From CAYJAB01 sp964368305 (GTDB lineage: Bacteria > Bacillota_I > Bacilli_A > Erysipelotrichales > Erysipelotrichaceae), in NCBI GenBank assembly GCA_964368305.1, contig CAYJAB010000009.1:1-50923 (forward strand): a stretch of DNA of 50,923 bases, in the 5' to 3' direction. Of the stretch, positions 50,863 through 50,923 are shown in pieces (positions within the stretch are counted from its first letter, which is position 1; each line of letters starts with the position of its first letter). The position numbers were made by a program, and so were the translations under genes. Under the pieces are notes generated by a model that had not been told where the DNA came from, did not search any database, and saw only the letters and a program-made list of their open reading frames with translations.

Positions 50863-50923
50863 GGAGGTTTAGCTCAGTTGGGAGAGCATCTGCCTTACAA
50901 GCAGAGGGTCGGCGGTTCGAGCC
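50863..50923 (+). tRNA. tRNA-Val (anticodon UAC), cut by window end
   Basis: Starts GGAGGTT acceptor strand, D-arm GCTCAGTTGGGAGAGC, anticodon stem CTGC/GCAG around loop with TAC, variable loop, and the start of the T-arm GGCGGTTCGAGCC. The 3' acceptor strand lies beyond the window. It may be the first of a tRNA cluster. Confidence 0.95.

Overview
The window is AT-rich, gene-dense DNA from a low-GC Bacillota (Firmicutes). Strong GGAGG-type ribosome binding sites, secG-rnr-smpB-ssrA components, an Opp system and short intergenic gaps all fit that group. An Erysipelotrichia-like lineage is my best guess, but I cannot prove it from sequence alone. Almost everything is on the minus strand. The exceptions are lemA-DUF2207, an MFS-pheA pair, and a tRNA-Val that runs off the right end. 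I see no insertion sequence, prophage or CRISPR array.

Layout. 1-351: tmRNA (ssrA), minus, with its CCA end exactly at base 1. 457-2929: lemA and a DUF2207 membrane protein, divergent from ssrA. 2959-7601: OsmC-like protein, CNNM/CorC-type transporter with an overlooked 30-codon ORF in front, smpB, rnr, secG. 7689-23896: a 16-kb peptide-utilisation locus with four M24 peptidases, an M29 aminopeptidase, PepD, a full OppBCDFA importer, an MFS transporter, a degenerate guanylate-kinase homologue and an aminotransferase. 24024-25669: patatin-like lipase and uridine phosphorylase. 25720-29231: cardiolipin synthase, histidinol-phosphatase, MalY-type aminotransferase. 29288-31811: YgjP-like metalloprotease and a PadR/DUF1700 envelope-sensing cluster. 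31914-38785: a seven-gene shikimate operon, aroB-aroC-aroE/K (fused)-aroQ-aroF-aroA-tyrA. 39155-41384: divergent MFS transporter and bifunctional pheA. 41408-44331: a MATE transporter fused to a cytidylate-kinase-like domain, and a second patatin. 44371-49011: tetR, ABC ATPase and a giant coiled-coil FtsX permease. 49094-50627: alanine racemase and a small membrane protein. 50863-50923: tRNA-Val(UAC), cut by the window end.

How it works together. The aro operon and pheA together encode every step from PEP and erythrose-4-phosphate to chorismate and on to the phenylalanine and tyrosine keto-acid precursors. In front of aroB lies what looks like a classical translation-coupled attenuator: a promoter, a strong ribosome binding site, a 13-codon leader peptide MKPINKKFYYYFR with five consecutive Phe/Tyr codons, competing RNA stems, and an intrinsic terminator just before the aroB ribosome binding site. 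This is the most interesting regulatory element in the window. The peptide locus would import oligopeptides and degrade them to amino acids, with special capacity for proline- and histidine-containing peptides. secG, rnr, smpB and ssrA are the remains of the usual Bacillota trans-translation neighbourhood, here split by two inserted minus-strand genes and the divergent lemA pair.

Several starts were moved inward from the longest reading frame because a Shine-Dalgarno sequence sits at an internal ATG: lemA, the third PadR-cluster gene, the DUF1700 gene, padR, aroB, alr, the 24818 patatin and the 22724 M24 peptidase.
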